The notes under the pieces are model-generated. The model did not search any database, was not told the origin of the DNA, and was given only the letters and a program-made list of their open reading frames with translations. 59,975 bases of DNA from Hallella bergensis DSM 17361 (GTDB taxonomy: Bacteria; Bacteroidota; Bacteroidia; Bacteroidales; Bacteroidaceae): NCBI RefSeq assembly GCF_000160535.1, contig NZ_GG704780.1, forward strand, positions 784,519 to 844,493. Direction: 5' to 3'. Of the stretch, positions 29,796-38,969 are shown one piece after another; the first letter of the stretch is position 1; the number at the start of each line of letters is the position of its first letter. Made by a program: the position numbers and the translations under genes.

Positions 29796-30677
29796 ATGAA
29801 AAGATATGTTGTCGGTTTGGGAGAGGCTCTATGGGATGTCTTGCCCACAGAAAGGAAATTAGGTGGAGCTCCGGCCAATTTTGCCTACCATGTTGCTCAG
29901 ACAGGCTTTGATGCCATTGCCATTAGTGCTGTCGGTAACGATACACTTGGCGATGAGACGCTCCAATGTTTCAAATCAAAGCAGTTGGATTATATTATGC
30001 CTCGTGTAGAATTCCCTACCGGAACGGTTCAGGTAACAGTTGATGCAGCTGGGATACCATTGTATGAGATAAAAAGGAATGTCGCATGGGACCATATACC
30101 ACTTACTACAGAGATTATTGAAGTTGCAAAGAACTGCAAGGCCGTTTGTTTTGGTTCGTTGGCCCAAAGGGAAGACGAGTCAAGAAATACCATTGAAAAG
30201 TTCTTAGATTCGGTTCCAAATGATTGTCTGAGAATATTCGATATCAACATCAGACAGCAGTTCTATACCAAGCAACTGATTGAGAACTCACTTAAAAAGA
30301 GCGATATCCTCAAAATCAACGATGAGGAGCTTGAACTCATTGCACCTATGCTCGGTTATGACCAGGATTCCTCAAGGAATAGTAGGCTGGAAGAACATCA
30401 AATCGCAGTGACTCAAGGTGTTATCCACGATTATAACTTACAAATGGTAGTGCTGACTTGTGGTACTAACGGAAGTTATATCATTACTTCGAACGAAGTA
30501 CTATATCGTTCGACTCCAAAGGTGCACGTTGTAGATACAGTCGGAGCTGGAGACAGTTTCACTGGTGCTTTTGTCGCTTCCCTGCTTAAGGGAGATTGTT
30601 TGGAAGAAGCTCATAGGAAGGCTGTTGATACCAGTGCTTTTGTATGTACAAAATCAGGTGCAATGCCTTCTTATTGA
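29796..30677 (+). CDS. PfkB-family sugar kinase, probable fructokinase
   Basis: A 293-residue ribokinase-superfamily enzyme. The N-terminal GEALWDVLPTERKLGGAPANFAYHVAQ is the first PfkB signature and is typical of bacterial fructokinases. The second signature with the catalytic aspartate is DTVGAGDSFTGAF (about residues 247-259). Expected reaction: fructose plus ATP gives fructose 6-phosphate. It closes the operon one base after the phosphatase stop, and with the polyol dehydrogenase at the other end gives a full mannitol-to-fructose-6-phosphate route, the path known for mannitol use by some Bacteroidetes. Exact sugar is inferred. Confidence 0.9.
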   Translation: MKRYVVGLGEALWDVLPTERKLGGAPANFAYHVAQTGFDAIAISAVGNDTLGDETLQCFKSKQLDYIMPRVEFPTGTVQVTVDAAGIPLYEIKRNVAWDHIPLTTEIIEVAKNCKAVCFGSLAQREDESRNTIEKFLDSVPNDCLRIFDINIRQQFYTKQLIENSLKKSDILKINDEELELIAPMLGYDQDSSRNSRLEEHQIAVTQGVIHDYNLQMVVLTCGTNGSYIITSNEVLYRSTPKVHVVDTVGAGDSFTGAFVASLLKGDCLEEAHRKAVDTSAFVCTKSGAMPSY

Positions 30678-30739
30678 GGATGTTAATATTGCATTAGTTA
30701 AATTACCTTTCCATTTCCCAGTATGTCTCCTTTAATGAG

Positions 30740-30777
30740 AGAGGTGTGTAGTTACGTTGAAAGGCACACCTCTTTTA
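30740..30777 (+). terminator. Terminator of the polyol operon
   Basis: AGAGGTGTG (30740-30748) pairs with CACACCTCT (30765-30773) and is followed by TTTT, 63 bp after the kinase stop. Confidence 0.75.
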
Positions 30778-30906
30778 GTGACCTTGCTCCCCGCTTTATT
30801 AAATAAACTGACGTTCTTTTATCATAGTTAAGGAGAAGTCTTGCCAGCCTTTATGGTTTAAGGGGTGACGGTGCTATATGTTTGCAAGTACTGCTTGCTG
30901 TTAAGA

Positions 30907-31238
30907 AGGTTGTGCCTAAAGGAGCCGTCTGTCAATAAAACTTCACTTTAATCGTGTTGGGATTTGCGGAGCAACCAGAAGAAAATGCGCCATGTTTTGG
31001 ACGGGAATTTCGGTTCGCCACGGCGCAATTTCTGATGCGGCACGGCGATTGAGGCCTAACGGCTGCGCGGTTTGGCTTTCGCGGCACTGCGGCGACAGCG
31101 TAGTCGTCATGCGAATGGGCCTTAACCGCCGTGCCGTTCACGGTGTAACCGCGGACGACAAAATCATACTGCGAAGGATTACTCTGCCAAACGGTTGATT
31201 AATAACAAACTACGAATTACGCAAATTTTACGAATTTT
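30907..31238 (+). repeat. Structured intergenic repeat, copy 1
   Basis: About 330 bp that recurs inverted at 43206-43533 (roughly 85% identical by eye) and, more diverged, at about 53000-53270. Landmarks in order are GGTTGTGCC, TGTCAATAAAACTT, AGAAAATGCGCCATG, the stem arm GGCACGGCGATTGAGGCC (31039-31056), the arm GGCCTTAACCGCCGTGCC (31118-31135), ACCGCGGACGAC and ACTACGAATTACGC. The arms pair over 18 positions with one G-T and one A-C. It is GC-rich against A/T-rich surroundings. It contains no convincing gene. A 69-codon frame on the opposite strand (30932-31141) is shared with copy 2 but not copy 3. Confidence 0.85.
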
Positions 31239-31296
31239 TTGGTCATAGGGGTTATTGTTTTCAAATCAGCGAAATATAAAAGGACATTTGTCAAAA

Positions 31297-31482
31297 CAAT
31301 TCACAATTCACAATTTTCAATTCACAATTAGGCTGCGCGGTTGCAATTCAAAAGTCATAATTCAAAATTCACAATTAAGCTGCGCGGTTGCAATTAACAA
31401 TTCACAATTTTCAATTCACAATTAAGCTGGCGCGTTGATTCTTAACTATTCATTCTTCACTCTTCACTCTTCTATTAAAAAT
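31297..31482. repeat. AATTCACAATT tract, three tandem units
   Basis: Three loosely repeated units of about 40-47 bp, each made of CAATTCACAATT-like words and ending in a version of AAGCTGCGCGGTTG, followed by TTGATTCTTAACTATTC and CTTCACTCTTCACTCTTC. The same module occurs at 54925-55044. With copy 1 of the structured repeat it fills the 30678-31581 gap, which otherwise holds only a terminator and the hppA promoter. Confidence 0.7.
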
Positions 31483-31537
31483 AGCCTTATTTATTAATTT
31501 TCTTCCCCCAAATGCACCACCTTAACGAAAAATAACC

Positions 31538-31545
31538 TATATTTG
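31538..31545 (+). promoter_or_regulatory. -7 element for hppA
   Basis: TATATTTG, a full -7 match, 36 bp before the hppA ATG. No clear -33 box. Confidence 0.5.
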
Positions 31546-31581
31546 CCGCAGAAACTCTAACTTATCTAAACTTAACCCTTT

Positions 31582-33780
31582 ATGGAAAATATCCCTTCAG
31601 TATTCTGGATTATCCCCATTGCTTCCGTGTGTGCATTGGGAATGGCTTGGTATTTTTTTCGCAGCATGATGAAAGAAGACGAGGGCACTCCTCGCATGAT
31701 TGAAATTGCTGAGTTTGTGAGACGAGGTGCGATGGCCTATCTGAAACAGCAGTACAAGGTCGTGCTGATTGTTTTCATCGTTCTGGCCATCATCTTTGCC
31801 GTCATGGCATACGGCTTCAACGTGCAGAACCCGTGGGTGCCCTTTGCATTCCTCACCGGGGGTTTCTTCAGTGGCCTGGCAGGGTTCTTTGGCATGAAGA
31901 CCGCTACATATGCCAGCGCGCGCACCGCGAATGCCGCACGCAAGAGCCTGAACCAAGGATTGAGGATTGCCTTCCGCTCGGGTGCTGTCATGGGCCTTGT
32001 CGTTGTGGGACTGGGCCTCCTTGATATTGCGATATGGTTTCTGATCCTCACCCACTTCTACCATGGCGACAACACCGCACTGATCACGGTGACCACAACC
32101 ATGCTTACCTTCGGAATGGGTGCGTCCACACAGGCTTTGTTTGCACGTGTGGGTGGAGGAATCTACACCAAGGCTGCCGACGTGGGAGCCGACCTTGTGG
32201 GTAAGGTGGAAGCCAACATTCCAGAAGACGACCCGCGAAATCCGGCTACCATAGCCGACAACGTGGGCGACAATGTGGGCGACGTGGCCGGAATGGGAGC
32301 CGACCTTTACGAAAGCTATTGCGGCTCCATACTCAGTACAGCGGCCCTCGGTGCCACGGCCTTTGCCGCATCGGCCGGCGACATGCAGATGCGCGCGGTC
32401 ATAGCCCCCATGCTCATCGCTGCTGTCGGCGTGTTCCTGAGCCTGCTGGGCATATATATGGTGCGAACCAAGGAGGATGCAACGATGAAGGACCTGCTGC
32501 GCGCGTTGGGCGTTGGTACCAACACGGCCGCTGTGCTGATCGCCATCTCTACATTTTTAATACTCTATTGGCTACAAATAGAAAATTGGGTTGGTATCAG
32601 CTTTTCCGTAATCAGCGGTCTTGCTGCCGGCGTGATCATCGGACAAGCTACCGAATATTACACATCGCAAAGCTACAAGCCCACGCGCGAAATCTCCGAG
32701 GCTTCGAAGACAGGAGCCGCCACCGTTATCATTAAAGGAATCGGCACGGGAATGATTTCCACCTGTGTGCCTGTACTCACCATTTCGGTGGCCATCATGC
32801 TGAGCTATCTCTGTGCCAATGGGTTTGACATGAGCATGAGTGCGCAAAGCATACAAATCGGACTATATGGCATCGGTATTGCTGCCGTGGGCATGCTATC
32901 CACACTGGGCATCACGTTGGCCACCGATGCTTACGGTCCCATAGCAGACAATGCGGGTGGCAACGCAGAAATGTGCGAACTGGGCAGCGAAGTGCGCCAG
33001 CGCACCGATGCGCTCGATGCCCTCGGAAACACTACGGCAGCCACAGGCAAGGGCTTTGCCATTGGGTCGGCAGCCCTGACGGCACTGGCGCTCTTGGCAT
33101 CTTATATAGAAGAGGTGAAGATTGCCATGCACCGCGTGGGCGACACGATGACCAATGTGGCCGGCGAAACCATCGACGCGGCCAATGCCACCATTCCCGA
33201 CTTTATGAACTACTTCCAGGTTAACCTCATGAATCCCAAGGTGCTCGTGGGAGCCTTTGTGGGTGCCATGGCAGCATTCCTGTTCTGTGGTCTCACGATG
33301 GGGGCTGTTGGGCGTGCGGCAGAAAAAATGGTAGAAGAGGTGCGGCGTCAGTTCCGCGAGATCAAGGGTATTCTCGATGGTAAAGGCACGCCTGACTACG
33401 GCCGGTGTGTGGAGATTTCAACCTTGAGTGCACAGCACGAGATGATATTCCCGTCGCTGCTTGCCATTGCCATCCCCATCGTTATCGGGGTTGTACTCGG
33501 TGTGGCCGGTGTACTGGGTCTGTTAGTTGGTGGATTGGCAGCCGGCTTTACCCTTGCCATCTTCATGGCCAATGCCGGTGGAGCATGGGATAATGCCAAG
33601 AAATATGTCGAGGAAGGAAACTATGGCGGCAAAGGCTCTGACGGGCACAAGGCCACCATCGTTGGGGACACGGTTGGCGATCCGTTCAAAGACACCTCCG
33701 GCCCTTCTCTCAACATCCTCATCAAACTCATGTCCATGGTGAGCATTGTCATGGCCGGCCTCACAGCTGCCTTGGGATAA
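31582..33780 (+). CDS. hppA: Membrane-bound ion-pumping pyrophosphatase
   Basis: A 732-residue, about 16-helix inner-membrane protein coupling pyrophosphate hydrolysis to Na+ and/or H+ export. Active-site motifs are [36 protein letters not shown] (residues about 195-230, given here only as landmarks DVGADLVGK and [15 protein letters not shown]), [10 protein letters not shown] and [16 protein letters not shown]. The K+-dependence segment reads [10 protein letters not shown] with A486 and G489, the pattern of K+-requiring enzymes (K+-independent ones carry lysine at the first site). Pumped ion cannot be read safely. Related Bacteroides enzymes are reported to move both Na+ and H+. It converges on ribBA with 61 bp between. 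Confidence 0.96.
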   Translation: MENIPSVFWIIPIASVCALGMAWYFFRSMMKEDEGTPRMIEIAEFVRRGAMAYLKQQYKVVLIVFIVLAIIFAVMAYGFNVQNPWVPFAFLTGGFFSGLAGFFGMKTATYASARTANAARKSLNQGLRIAFRSGAVMGLVVVGLGLLDIAIWFLILTHFYHGDNTALITVTTTMLTFGMGASTQALFARVGGGIYTKAADVGADLVGKVEANIPEDDPRNPATIADNVGDNVGDVAGMGADLYESYCGSILSTAALGATAFAASAGDMQMRAVIAPMLIAAVGVFLSLLGIYMVRTKEDATMKDLLRALGVGTNTAAVLIAISTFLILYWLQIENWVGISFSVISGLAAGVIIGQATEYYTSQSYKPTREISEASKTGAATVIIKGIGTGMISTCVPVLTISVAIMLSYLCANGFDMSMSAQSIQIGLYGIGIAAVGMLSTLGITLATDAYGPIADNAGGNAEMCELGSEVRQRTDALDALGNTTAATGKGFAIGSAALTALALLASYIEEVKIAMHRVGDTMTNVAGETIDAANATIPDFMNYFQVNLMNPKVLVGAFVGAMAAFLFCGLTMGAVGRAAEKMVEEVRRQFREIKGILDGKGTPDYGRCVEISTLSAQHEMIFPSLLAIAIPIVIGVVLGVAGVLGLLVGGLAAGFTLAIFMANAGGAWDNAKKYVEEGNYGGKGSDGHKATIVGDTVGDPFKDTSGPSLNILIKLMSMVSIVMAGLTAALG

Positions 33781-33841
33781 AACGTTCCCAAGGCAAAAAA
33801 GGGTCAGCAAAGGGTGTTGTCGGGCATGCGCTGGGGCTTAC

Positions 33842-35050
33842 TTACAAATGTAAGTCATGCCCCATGCGGTCGCGCTTGGTGCGCAGGTATTTCACGTCGT
33901 ATTTGGTGGGCATCACCTCGATGGGAATATTCTCCACGATTTGCAGTCCGTAGGCTTCGAGTCCCACGCGCTTGGTGGGGTTGTTGGTCATGAGTCGCAT
34001 CTTGTGCACACCCAAATGGCGCAACATCTGTGCTCCGCAACCGTAATCGCGCTCGTCGGGCTTGAACCCTAAGTGCACGTTGGCATCAACCGTGTCCAGC
34101 CCCTGCTCCTGGAGTTTGTAGGCTGCAATCTTGTTCATCAGTCCGATGCCACGCCCTTCCTGCTGCATGTACACCAGCACGCCTTTGCCCTCTTGCTCAA
34201 TCATCTGCATTGACTTGTGCAGCTGTTCGCCGCAGTCGCACCGCTGGCTGCCCAGAATATCGCCCGTGGCACATGAAGAATGCACGCGGACGAGGATAGG
34301 TTCGTCAGGCTCCCATTCGCCTTTGGTGATGGCGAAGTGTTCGAGTCCATTGCTGTTCTGGCGGAAGGGGATGAGGCGGAAGTGACCATAGAGCGTGGGC
34401 ATATCGACCTCCTCGCCCACCTCGATGATGGTCTCGCGCTGCAGTCGGTAAGCGATAATATCCTTGATGGATATGATCTTCATATCCCATTCCTTGGCTC
34501 TCTGCTGCAATTCGGGCAGACGAGCCATGGAGCCGTCATCGTTCATGATTTCCATCAATGCACCAACGGGGCGGAGTCCAGCCAACCTACAGAGGTCAAT
34601 GGCAGCCTCGGTATGTCCGGAACGGCGCAGCACACCGTTATCTTGGGCATAGAGCGGATTGATATGCCCGGGGCGGCCAAAGGTCTCCGGCCTCGAGGCT
34701 GGGTCGGCCAAAGCCCGGATGGTTTCCGCGCGGTCGTGAGCCGAAACGCCCGTGGTGCAGCCCTCGAGCTTGTCCACGGTCACGGTGAAGGGCGTGCCCA
34801 GCACAGAGGTATTGTCCGACACCTGGTGGGGCAGGTCGAGTTCGGCCGCCCTCGACAGGGTGATGGGAGCGCAGAGCACACCACGCGCATGTTTGAGCAT
34901 GAAGTTCACCTTCTCGGGTGTAATCTTTTCTGCAGCTATAATCAGGTCGCCCTCGTTCTCACGATCCTCATCGTCGACAACGATAACAAACTTTCCTTGC
35001 TTAAAATCGTTTACAGCGTCTTCCACGCTGCTCATCTTGAAATCTGTCAT
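33842..35050 (-). CDS. ribBA: Bifunctional 3,4-dihydroxy-2-butanone-4-phosphate synthase / GTP cyclohydrolase II
   Basis: A 402-residue fusion catalysing both entry steps of riboflavin synthesis. The N-terminal RibB domain (about 1-205) has [22 protein letters not shown] and [11 protein letters not shown] with the following RSGHTEAA. The C-terminal RibA domain (about 208-402) has the zinc-site cysteines in [20 protein letters not shown] and [10 protein letters not shown]. The full length matches ribBA of other bacteria. It lies 13 bp after an LptF/LptG-type gene on the same strand and is probably co-transcribed with it. Confidence 0.96.
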   Translation of the reverse strand: MTDFKMSSVEDAVNDFKQGKFVIVVDDEDRENEGDLIIAAEKITPEKVNFMLKHARGVLCAPITLSRAAELDLPHQVSDNTSVLGTPFTVTVDKLEGCTTGVSAHDRAETIRALADPASRPETFGRPGHINPLYAQDNGVLRRSGHTEAAIDLCRLAGLRPVGALMEIMNDDGSMARLPELQQRAKEWDMKIISIKDIIAYRLQRETIIEVGEEVDMPTLYGHFRLIPFRQNSNGLEHFAITKGEWEPDEPILVRVHSSCATGDILGSQRCDCGEQLHKSMQMIEQEGKGVLVYMQQEGRGIGLMNKIAAYKLQEQGLDTVDANVHLGFKPDERDYGCGAQMLRHLGVHKMRLMTNNPTKRVGLEAYGLQIVENIPIEVMPTKYDVKYLRTKRDRMGHDLHL

Positions 35051-35063
35051 ATTGATATTGGGG

Positions 35064-36992
35064 TTATTTTTTTAATGTATGTTGTTCTGCGAGAATATGT
35101 TTCTCGATATAGCTTACAAGGCTGGTGCTGGTGGTCTTGATGGTGCGAAGATCACGGAGCAGACGCAGGCGATAGCGCCACATGCGGAGATAGAAAAACA
35201 AGCCGAGCGGCACGATGAGAGCCGAGAGAATGTTGAGCCACTTGCGCTCAAAAGGTCTGGTGTGTGCCTTGACCGAAAGGATGGGATACTGATTGATGAG
35301 GTGCATCACCTGCTTGTCGCGCGTATTCGACAGATCGTCTATCACGCGCTCCAGTTCCCCGTTGATGCGCTCAATCTCATGGTCGGGTTGATATTTGAAG
35401 AACACGCGAATGATATTAGGTGGCGACACAAGGCTGTGATCGTGCGCGTAGGTGGTGACGGCATCGTTGATGCTGAGCAGCATGGCATTGTCTGCCGCGT
35501 AGTCGGGTTCGTTGATAATCACTTCTTTCCAGTTGACATGCCGTTTGGTGCGCAACCCAAGCAAGCGCATGATGGCATTGCGCCAGACATCGGCATTAAA
35601 CACCACCGAGTCGTTATAAGCCTTATAGGTGACAAATGCGGCAACGGGAGTGAGCAAGGCCGGAGCAAGGCCCCTGCCGAACCATACGGCCCATACGCCG
35701 AGCCGGGCCATTCGATAGCCGGAGTTGTCGAGAATATAGTACACGATAAACACCAGCACCGACACGATGACCGGAACGCCCAGTCCACCCTTGCGGATGA
35801 TGGCTCCAAGGGGAGCACCGATAAAGAAGAAGATGAGGCATTGCAGAGCCAACGTAAACTTGTTGATGGCTTCGATCTCGTGCTGACGGATAACGCGCTC
35901 ATTGTCTCTGGTTATCAAACTCTTGAACTCCAAGTCGCTGACTTCTCCCTGCACGCGTCCCAATGCATCAGTAATGATCTGTCGCTTTTTGTCGGTCTTT
36001 TTCTTATCAAACTGTTTGTCAAGGTCGAAAGCCTGGGCCATACCTTTTTTCACAGCCGCGATGGAGTCGCGTTTGGACAACTTGGGGGTGGCATAGTATA
36101 TCTGTCGGACATCATCGTAGAACGATCGCCCAATGCTATCGTACGTGTGGTTCAAGGAGTCGATATCGTTTCTGATCTGTGCCAGGCTCTTGCCTCGGGC
36201 ATTATTCGAGAGCGCGGCGGCATCGGTCATGTTGAAGTCGCCGTCGAAGTCGATCACGATCTGCTTGCTCACAAAGGTCTCCCGTCGGTAGGGCACCGCC
36301 GCACTACCAGCCAACTGCTGATTCTGCATGTTCTCAAACCATTCGCCACTCCATAAACTGAGCAGCAGGTGCTTCTTGTCGGCAGTAGATTGAAGCATGC
36401 CCGAATCTGCCAAGATGATGGCAGCATCCTCGTAGCTCTGCGTCATGCGGTAAATCATGATACCGTAGAGCTTGCCGGTCTTGACGTCTTTCTTCTGAAC
36501 ATAGAGGTTGGTGTTGGGAATACCGTCATAGAACACACCTTCGGGTATTTCCAGTTCCGGACTCTTCTGCTTCATGGAGAAGAGCAGTTGGGCAAGCTTC
36601 ATGTTGGCCATGGGGCCGATGTTGTTTTGGAAATAGAATGAGCCGAGACAGATGATCATCGTGATGAGAATCAGCGATCGAAACGATTGCATCAGGGAGA
36701 TGCCCGCAGCCTTGATGGCTGTAAGCTCTGAACTCTCGCCAAGATTACCGAATGTGATGAGCGAACTGAGAAGGATGGCCAGGGGAAAAGCCTGGGGCAC
36801 AAGCATCAAAGCCATGTACCAGAAGAACTGAGCCAAAATTTCCATGGACAATCCCTTGCCAATGAGATCGTCTACAAATCTCCATAGGAACTGCATCATC
36901 AGCACAAACTGGCAGATGAAAAAAGTTCCCAAGAACAAAAGCCCAAACTGACGGGTAATGAATATGTCGAGTTTCTTAATGCGGAAGTTCAT
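35064..36992 (-). CDS. LptF/LptG-family permease (YjgP/YjgQ)
   Basis: A 642-residue inner-membrane protein of the lipopolysaccharide-export ABC complex that passes LPS from the inner membrane to the LptC bridge. Three N-terminal helices ([65 protein letters not shown]) carry the coupling-helix region. A periplasmic jelly-roll follows (about 110-290), then three C-terminal helices ([25 protein letters not shown] and on). A tail of about 170 residues beyond the usual family length ends in a further hydrophobic segment ([19 protein letters not shown]), seen in Bacteroidetes homologues. Start ATG 36992 (MNFRIKKLD) fits the family. The next ATG upstream precedes the transcript start. Confidence 0.9.
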   Translation of the reverse strand: MNFRIKKLDIFITRQFGLLFLGTFFICQFVLMMQFLWRFVDDLIGKGLSMEILAQFFWYMALMLVPQAFPLAILLSSLITFGNLGESSELTAIKAAGISLMQSFRSLILITMIICLGSFYFQNNIGPMANMKLAQLLFSMKQKSPELEIPEGVFYDGIPNTNLYVQKKDVKTGKLYGIMIYRMTQSYEDAAIILADSGMLQSTADKKHLLLSLWSGEWFENMQNQQLAGSAAVPYRRETFVSKQIVIDFDGDFNMTDAAALSNNARGKSLAQIRNDIDSLNHTYDSIGRSFYDDVRQIYYATPKLSKRDSIAAVKKGMAQAFDLDKQFDKKKTDKKRQIITDALGRVQGEVSDLEFKSLITRDNERVIRQHEIEAINKFTLALQCLIFFFIGAPLGAIIRKGGLGVPVIVSVLVFIVYYILDNSGYRMARLGVWAVWFGRGLAPALLTPVAAFVTYKAYNDSVVFNADVWRNAIMRLLGLRTKRHVNWKEVIINEPDYAADNAMLLSINDAVTTYAHDHSLVSPPNIIRVFFKYQPDHEIERINGELERVIDDLSNTRDKQVMHLINQYPILSVKAHTRPFERKWLNILSALIVPLGLFFYLRMWRYRLRLLRDLRTIKTTSTSLVSYIEKHILAEQHTLKK

Positions 36993-37049
36993 AAATCTTG
37001 GTACAGGACACTTCGTCCTCCCTCTGCACACGCGGGATTGATTTGGGTG

Positions 37050-37057
37050 CAAAGGTA
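37050..37057 (-). promoter_or_regulatory. -7 element for the LptF/G-ribBA pair
   Basis: The complement reads TACCTTTG. It overlaps the farther ATG at 37052 and so supports ATG 36992 as the start. Confidence 0.55.
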
Positions 37058-37174
37058 ATGTAAAATTATCAAGAAAGTGTCTGTTTTGCTTTTTTTATAC
37101 TTGCGGCAGACTTTCCGGCATGAAGACTGCCGTCGCAAAAGCAAGGCGTGTGTCAACAATAAAACACCTTTATA

Positions 37175-37573
37175 TTAAATACCCATCTTGTTCTGCAGTC
37201 TGTCGAGATCATGATTCCACATATAAGTCATGCTCTCGATGTCGTCAGGATCAGAGAAATCGGTGATACACAGGGCAATCTCGTCGGTTACGTCAAGCTT
37301 AACCATGGCAATCTCCGTATAGGCCTCCGGATCGTCCTCGTCTTCCCAAAGAAACCTGATGGCAGCGTTTTTCTCGACATCCAGGATGCGTGCCCATCTG
37401 GTTTCATAGACCTGACCCGGCTTTCCCCACGTGAACACCAGTGAGTTTCCCTCTTGCGTTACTTGTTCCGCAATCCATCGGCTCAGGCCGGAAGGGGTGG
37501 ATATCAGCTTCCATATAATTGATTCGGAGCGGGAGCGCAATGGGCGCTCTATGGAAATCTTAACCTTTCTCAT
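37175..37573 (-). CDS. START-like (AHSA1/SRPBCC) domain protein
   Basis: A 132-residue soluble protein made of one SRPBCC-type helix-grip unit. VKISIERPLRSRSESIIWKLISTPSGLSRWIA forms the first strand and helix, LVFTWGKPGQ and AAIRFLWEDEDD the central strands, and the C-terminal helix (SMTYMWNHDLDRLQNKMGI) packs over them. Bacteroidetes genomes usually carry one such small protein. Ligand and role are not known to me. It has its own -7 box and stands alone. Confidence 0.8.
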   Translation of the reverse strand: MRKVKISIERPLRSRSESIIWKLISTPSGLSRWIAEQVTQEGNSLVFTWGKPGQVYETRWARILDVEKNAAIRFLWEDEDDPEAYTEIAMVKLDVTDEIALCITDFSDPDDIESMTYMWNHDLDRLQNKMGI

Positions 37574-37597
37574 TTAAACTTTTGTTATATAACTTCG

Positions 37598-37605
37598 CAA
37601 AGATA
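37598..37605 (-). promoter_or_regulatory. -7 element for the START-like gene
   Basis: The complement reads TATCTTTG, 25 bp before the ATG at 37573. Confidence 0.55.
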
Positions 37606-37676
37606 ATCGTCTCATATGATGATATGACCACAAATATAAGTATTTTTCATTAAATCTCAACAAAACACATGAAAAA

Positions 37677-37708
37677 TTTGGAAATAAAAGAATAATGTTC
37701 TACCTTTG
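37677..37708 (+). promoter_or_regulatory. Promoter of tRNA-Met
   Basis: TTTG (37677-37680), exactly 20 bp, then TACCTTTG (37701-37708), a textbook Bacteroidetes promoter 36 bp before the tRNA. Confidence 0.85.
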
Positions 37709-37744
37709 CACACGCTTTCGAGGTGATGACACTTTCATCATGAG

Positions 37745-37818
37745 GGCGGGATAGCTCAGTTGGTTAGAGCGTCGGATTCATAATCCGGAGGTCCCGGGAT
37801 CGTAGCCCGGTCCCGCTA
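37745..37818 (+). tRNA. tRNA-Met(CAT)
   Basis: A 74-nt cloverleaf: acceptor GGCGGGA/TCCCGCT (first pair G-T), U8-A9, D arm AGCTCAGTTGGTTAGAGC, anticodon loop TTCATAA with anticodon CAT, and discriminator A without encoded CCA. It lacks the run of three G-C pairs typical of initiator anticodon stems, so it is an elongator Met or a lysidine-modified Ile tRNA. Sequence alone does not decide. Confidence 0.93.
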
Positions 37819-37830
37819 CATTCGAAATCG

Positions 37831-37860
37831 AGGAGTTGCAGTCATGCAACTCCTTTTTTT
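37831..37860 (+). terminator. Rho-independent terminator after tRNA-Met
   Basis: AGGAGTTGCA and TGCAACTCCT form a perfect 10-bp stem with GTCA loop, followed by seven or more T. Confidence 0.93.
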
Positions 37861-37967
37861 GTTTCTATCGGTTCTCATGCGAGCGAAACTTTCAAGCCAA
37901 CCGATGGGCATTACATTTTTTTTAGAATATAATCGCACGTGATTTATCCGTTTTCAGCAGAAAAATG

Positions 37968-37975
37968 TAATTTTG
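37968..37975 (+). promoter_or_regulatory. -7 element for ddh
   Basis: TAATTTTG, 38 bp before ATG 38014. It lies inside the longer open frame that begins at 37939, which rules out that earlier start. Confidence 0.6.
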
Positions 37976-38013
37976 CAAGCAGGAATTATTGTAAAATTAA
38001 ACATGTAGGAAAG

Positions 38014-38913
38014 ATGAAAAAGATTAGAGCCGCCGTTGTGGGCTATGGAAACATCGGGCGATATGCCATCGAGGCATTGGAAGCAGCACCCGATTTCGAG
38101 ATTGTAGGCATTGTACGCCGTCAGGGTAATGAGAACAAACCGCTTGAACTAACTCCTTACGAGGTGGTGAACGACATCACTAAACTCAAGGACGTGGATG
38201 TGGCCATCCTCGCTCTACCCACTCGCTTATGCCCCGAGCAGGCCGAAAAAATTGTCGCCATGGGCATCAACACGGTGGACAGCTTCGATATCCACACGTC
38301 CATTCTCGACTATCGCACCCGTCAGATGGAGCACTGCAAGAAGGCCGGGCGCGTGAGTGTCATCTCGGCCGGATGGGATCCGGGATCCGACTCCATCGTG
38401 CGCGTGCTGATGCAGAGCCTTGCACCCAAGGGCTTGACCTATACCAACTTCGGCCCGGGCATGTCGATGGGACACAGTGTTTGCGTGCGTGGCAAGAAGG
38501 GCGTGAAAGATGCACTCTCGGTAACCATTCCGCTGGGTGAGGGCATCCACCGCCGCATGGTTTATGTGGAGCTGGAAGATGGTGCCAAACTGGAGAATGT
38601 GACCGCCGAAATCAAAGCCGACCCCTATTTCGCCCACGACGAAACCCATGTGTTTGCCGTAGCCAACGTGAAAGACGTGCAAGATATGGGACACGGCGTG
38701 AACCTGGTGCGCAAGGGCGTAAGCGGCAAGACTCCCAACCAACGCATGGAGTTCAACATGAGCATCAACAACCCCGCACTCACCGCACAGGTGCTCGTCA
38801 ACGTGGCTCGCGCCTCCATGCGCCTGCAGCCGGGATGCTACACCATGCCCGAGATTCCCGTGATCGACATGCTACCCGGCACGCGCGAGGATATCGTGGC
38901 CACGCTGGTATAA
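38014..38913 (+). CDS. ddh: meso-Diaminopimelate dehydrogenase
   Basis: A 299-residue NADPH-dependent enzyme that aminates tetrahydrodipicolinate to meso-diaminopimelate in one step, for lysine and peptidoglycan. The Rossmann start IRAAVVGYGNIGRYAIEAL (residues 4-22) is followed by SFDIHTSILDYR and SAGWDPGSDSIVR, the DapDH substrate region, and FGPGMSMGHSV. Length is slightly short of the family's 320. ATG 38014 is set by the -7 box at 37968 and the family start. Single-gene transcription unit behind the tRNA terminator. Confidence 0.94.
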   Translation: MKKIRAAVVGYGNIGRYAIEALEAAPDFEIVGIVRRQGNENKPLELTPYEVVNDITKLKDVDVAILALPTRLCPEQAEKIVAMGINTVDSFDIHTSILDYRTRQMEHCKKAGRVSVISAGWDPGSDSIVRVLMQSLAPKGLTYTNFGPGMSMGHSVCVRGKKGVKDALSVTIPLGEGIHRRMVYVELEDGAKLENVTAEIKADPYFAHDETHVFAVANVKDVQDMGHGVNLVRKGVSGKTPNQRMEFNMSINNPALTAQVLVNVARASMRLQPGCYTMPEIPVIDMLPGTREDIVATLV

Positions 38914-38969
38914 TCTCCAGACCTTGTAAATGCTGTATTTTCCGGGGTGACGGATTCCGATTCCCTGCC

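Noticed and set aside
14197..30677. Reading the SusCD operon as an ordinary fructan (levan/inulin) utilisation locus because of the fructokinase.
   Set aside because: No GH32 motifs are present, the regulator is LacI-type rather than a hybrid two-component sensor, and a polyol dehydrogenase with exported phosphatases and esterases does not fit fructan breakdown.
30932..31141. Hypothetical 69-residue protein inside repeat copy 1 (and 43300-43509 in copy 2).
   Set aside because: Not listed as a gene. The frame is absent from copy 3 while the stem is kept, it has no promoter or start context, and its residue differences show no sign of constraint. Kept as a finding instead.
31297..31482. Possible CRISPR-like array of A/T-rich repeats.
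   Set aside because: Units vary in length and sequence, there are no unique spacers of constant size and no cas genes nearby.
37939..38013. N-terminal extension of ddh to ATG 37939.
   Set aside because: The extension overlaps the -7 box at 37968-37975, and the Rossmann motif starts four residues after ATG 38014.
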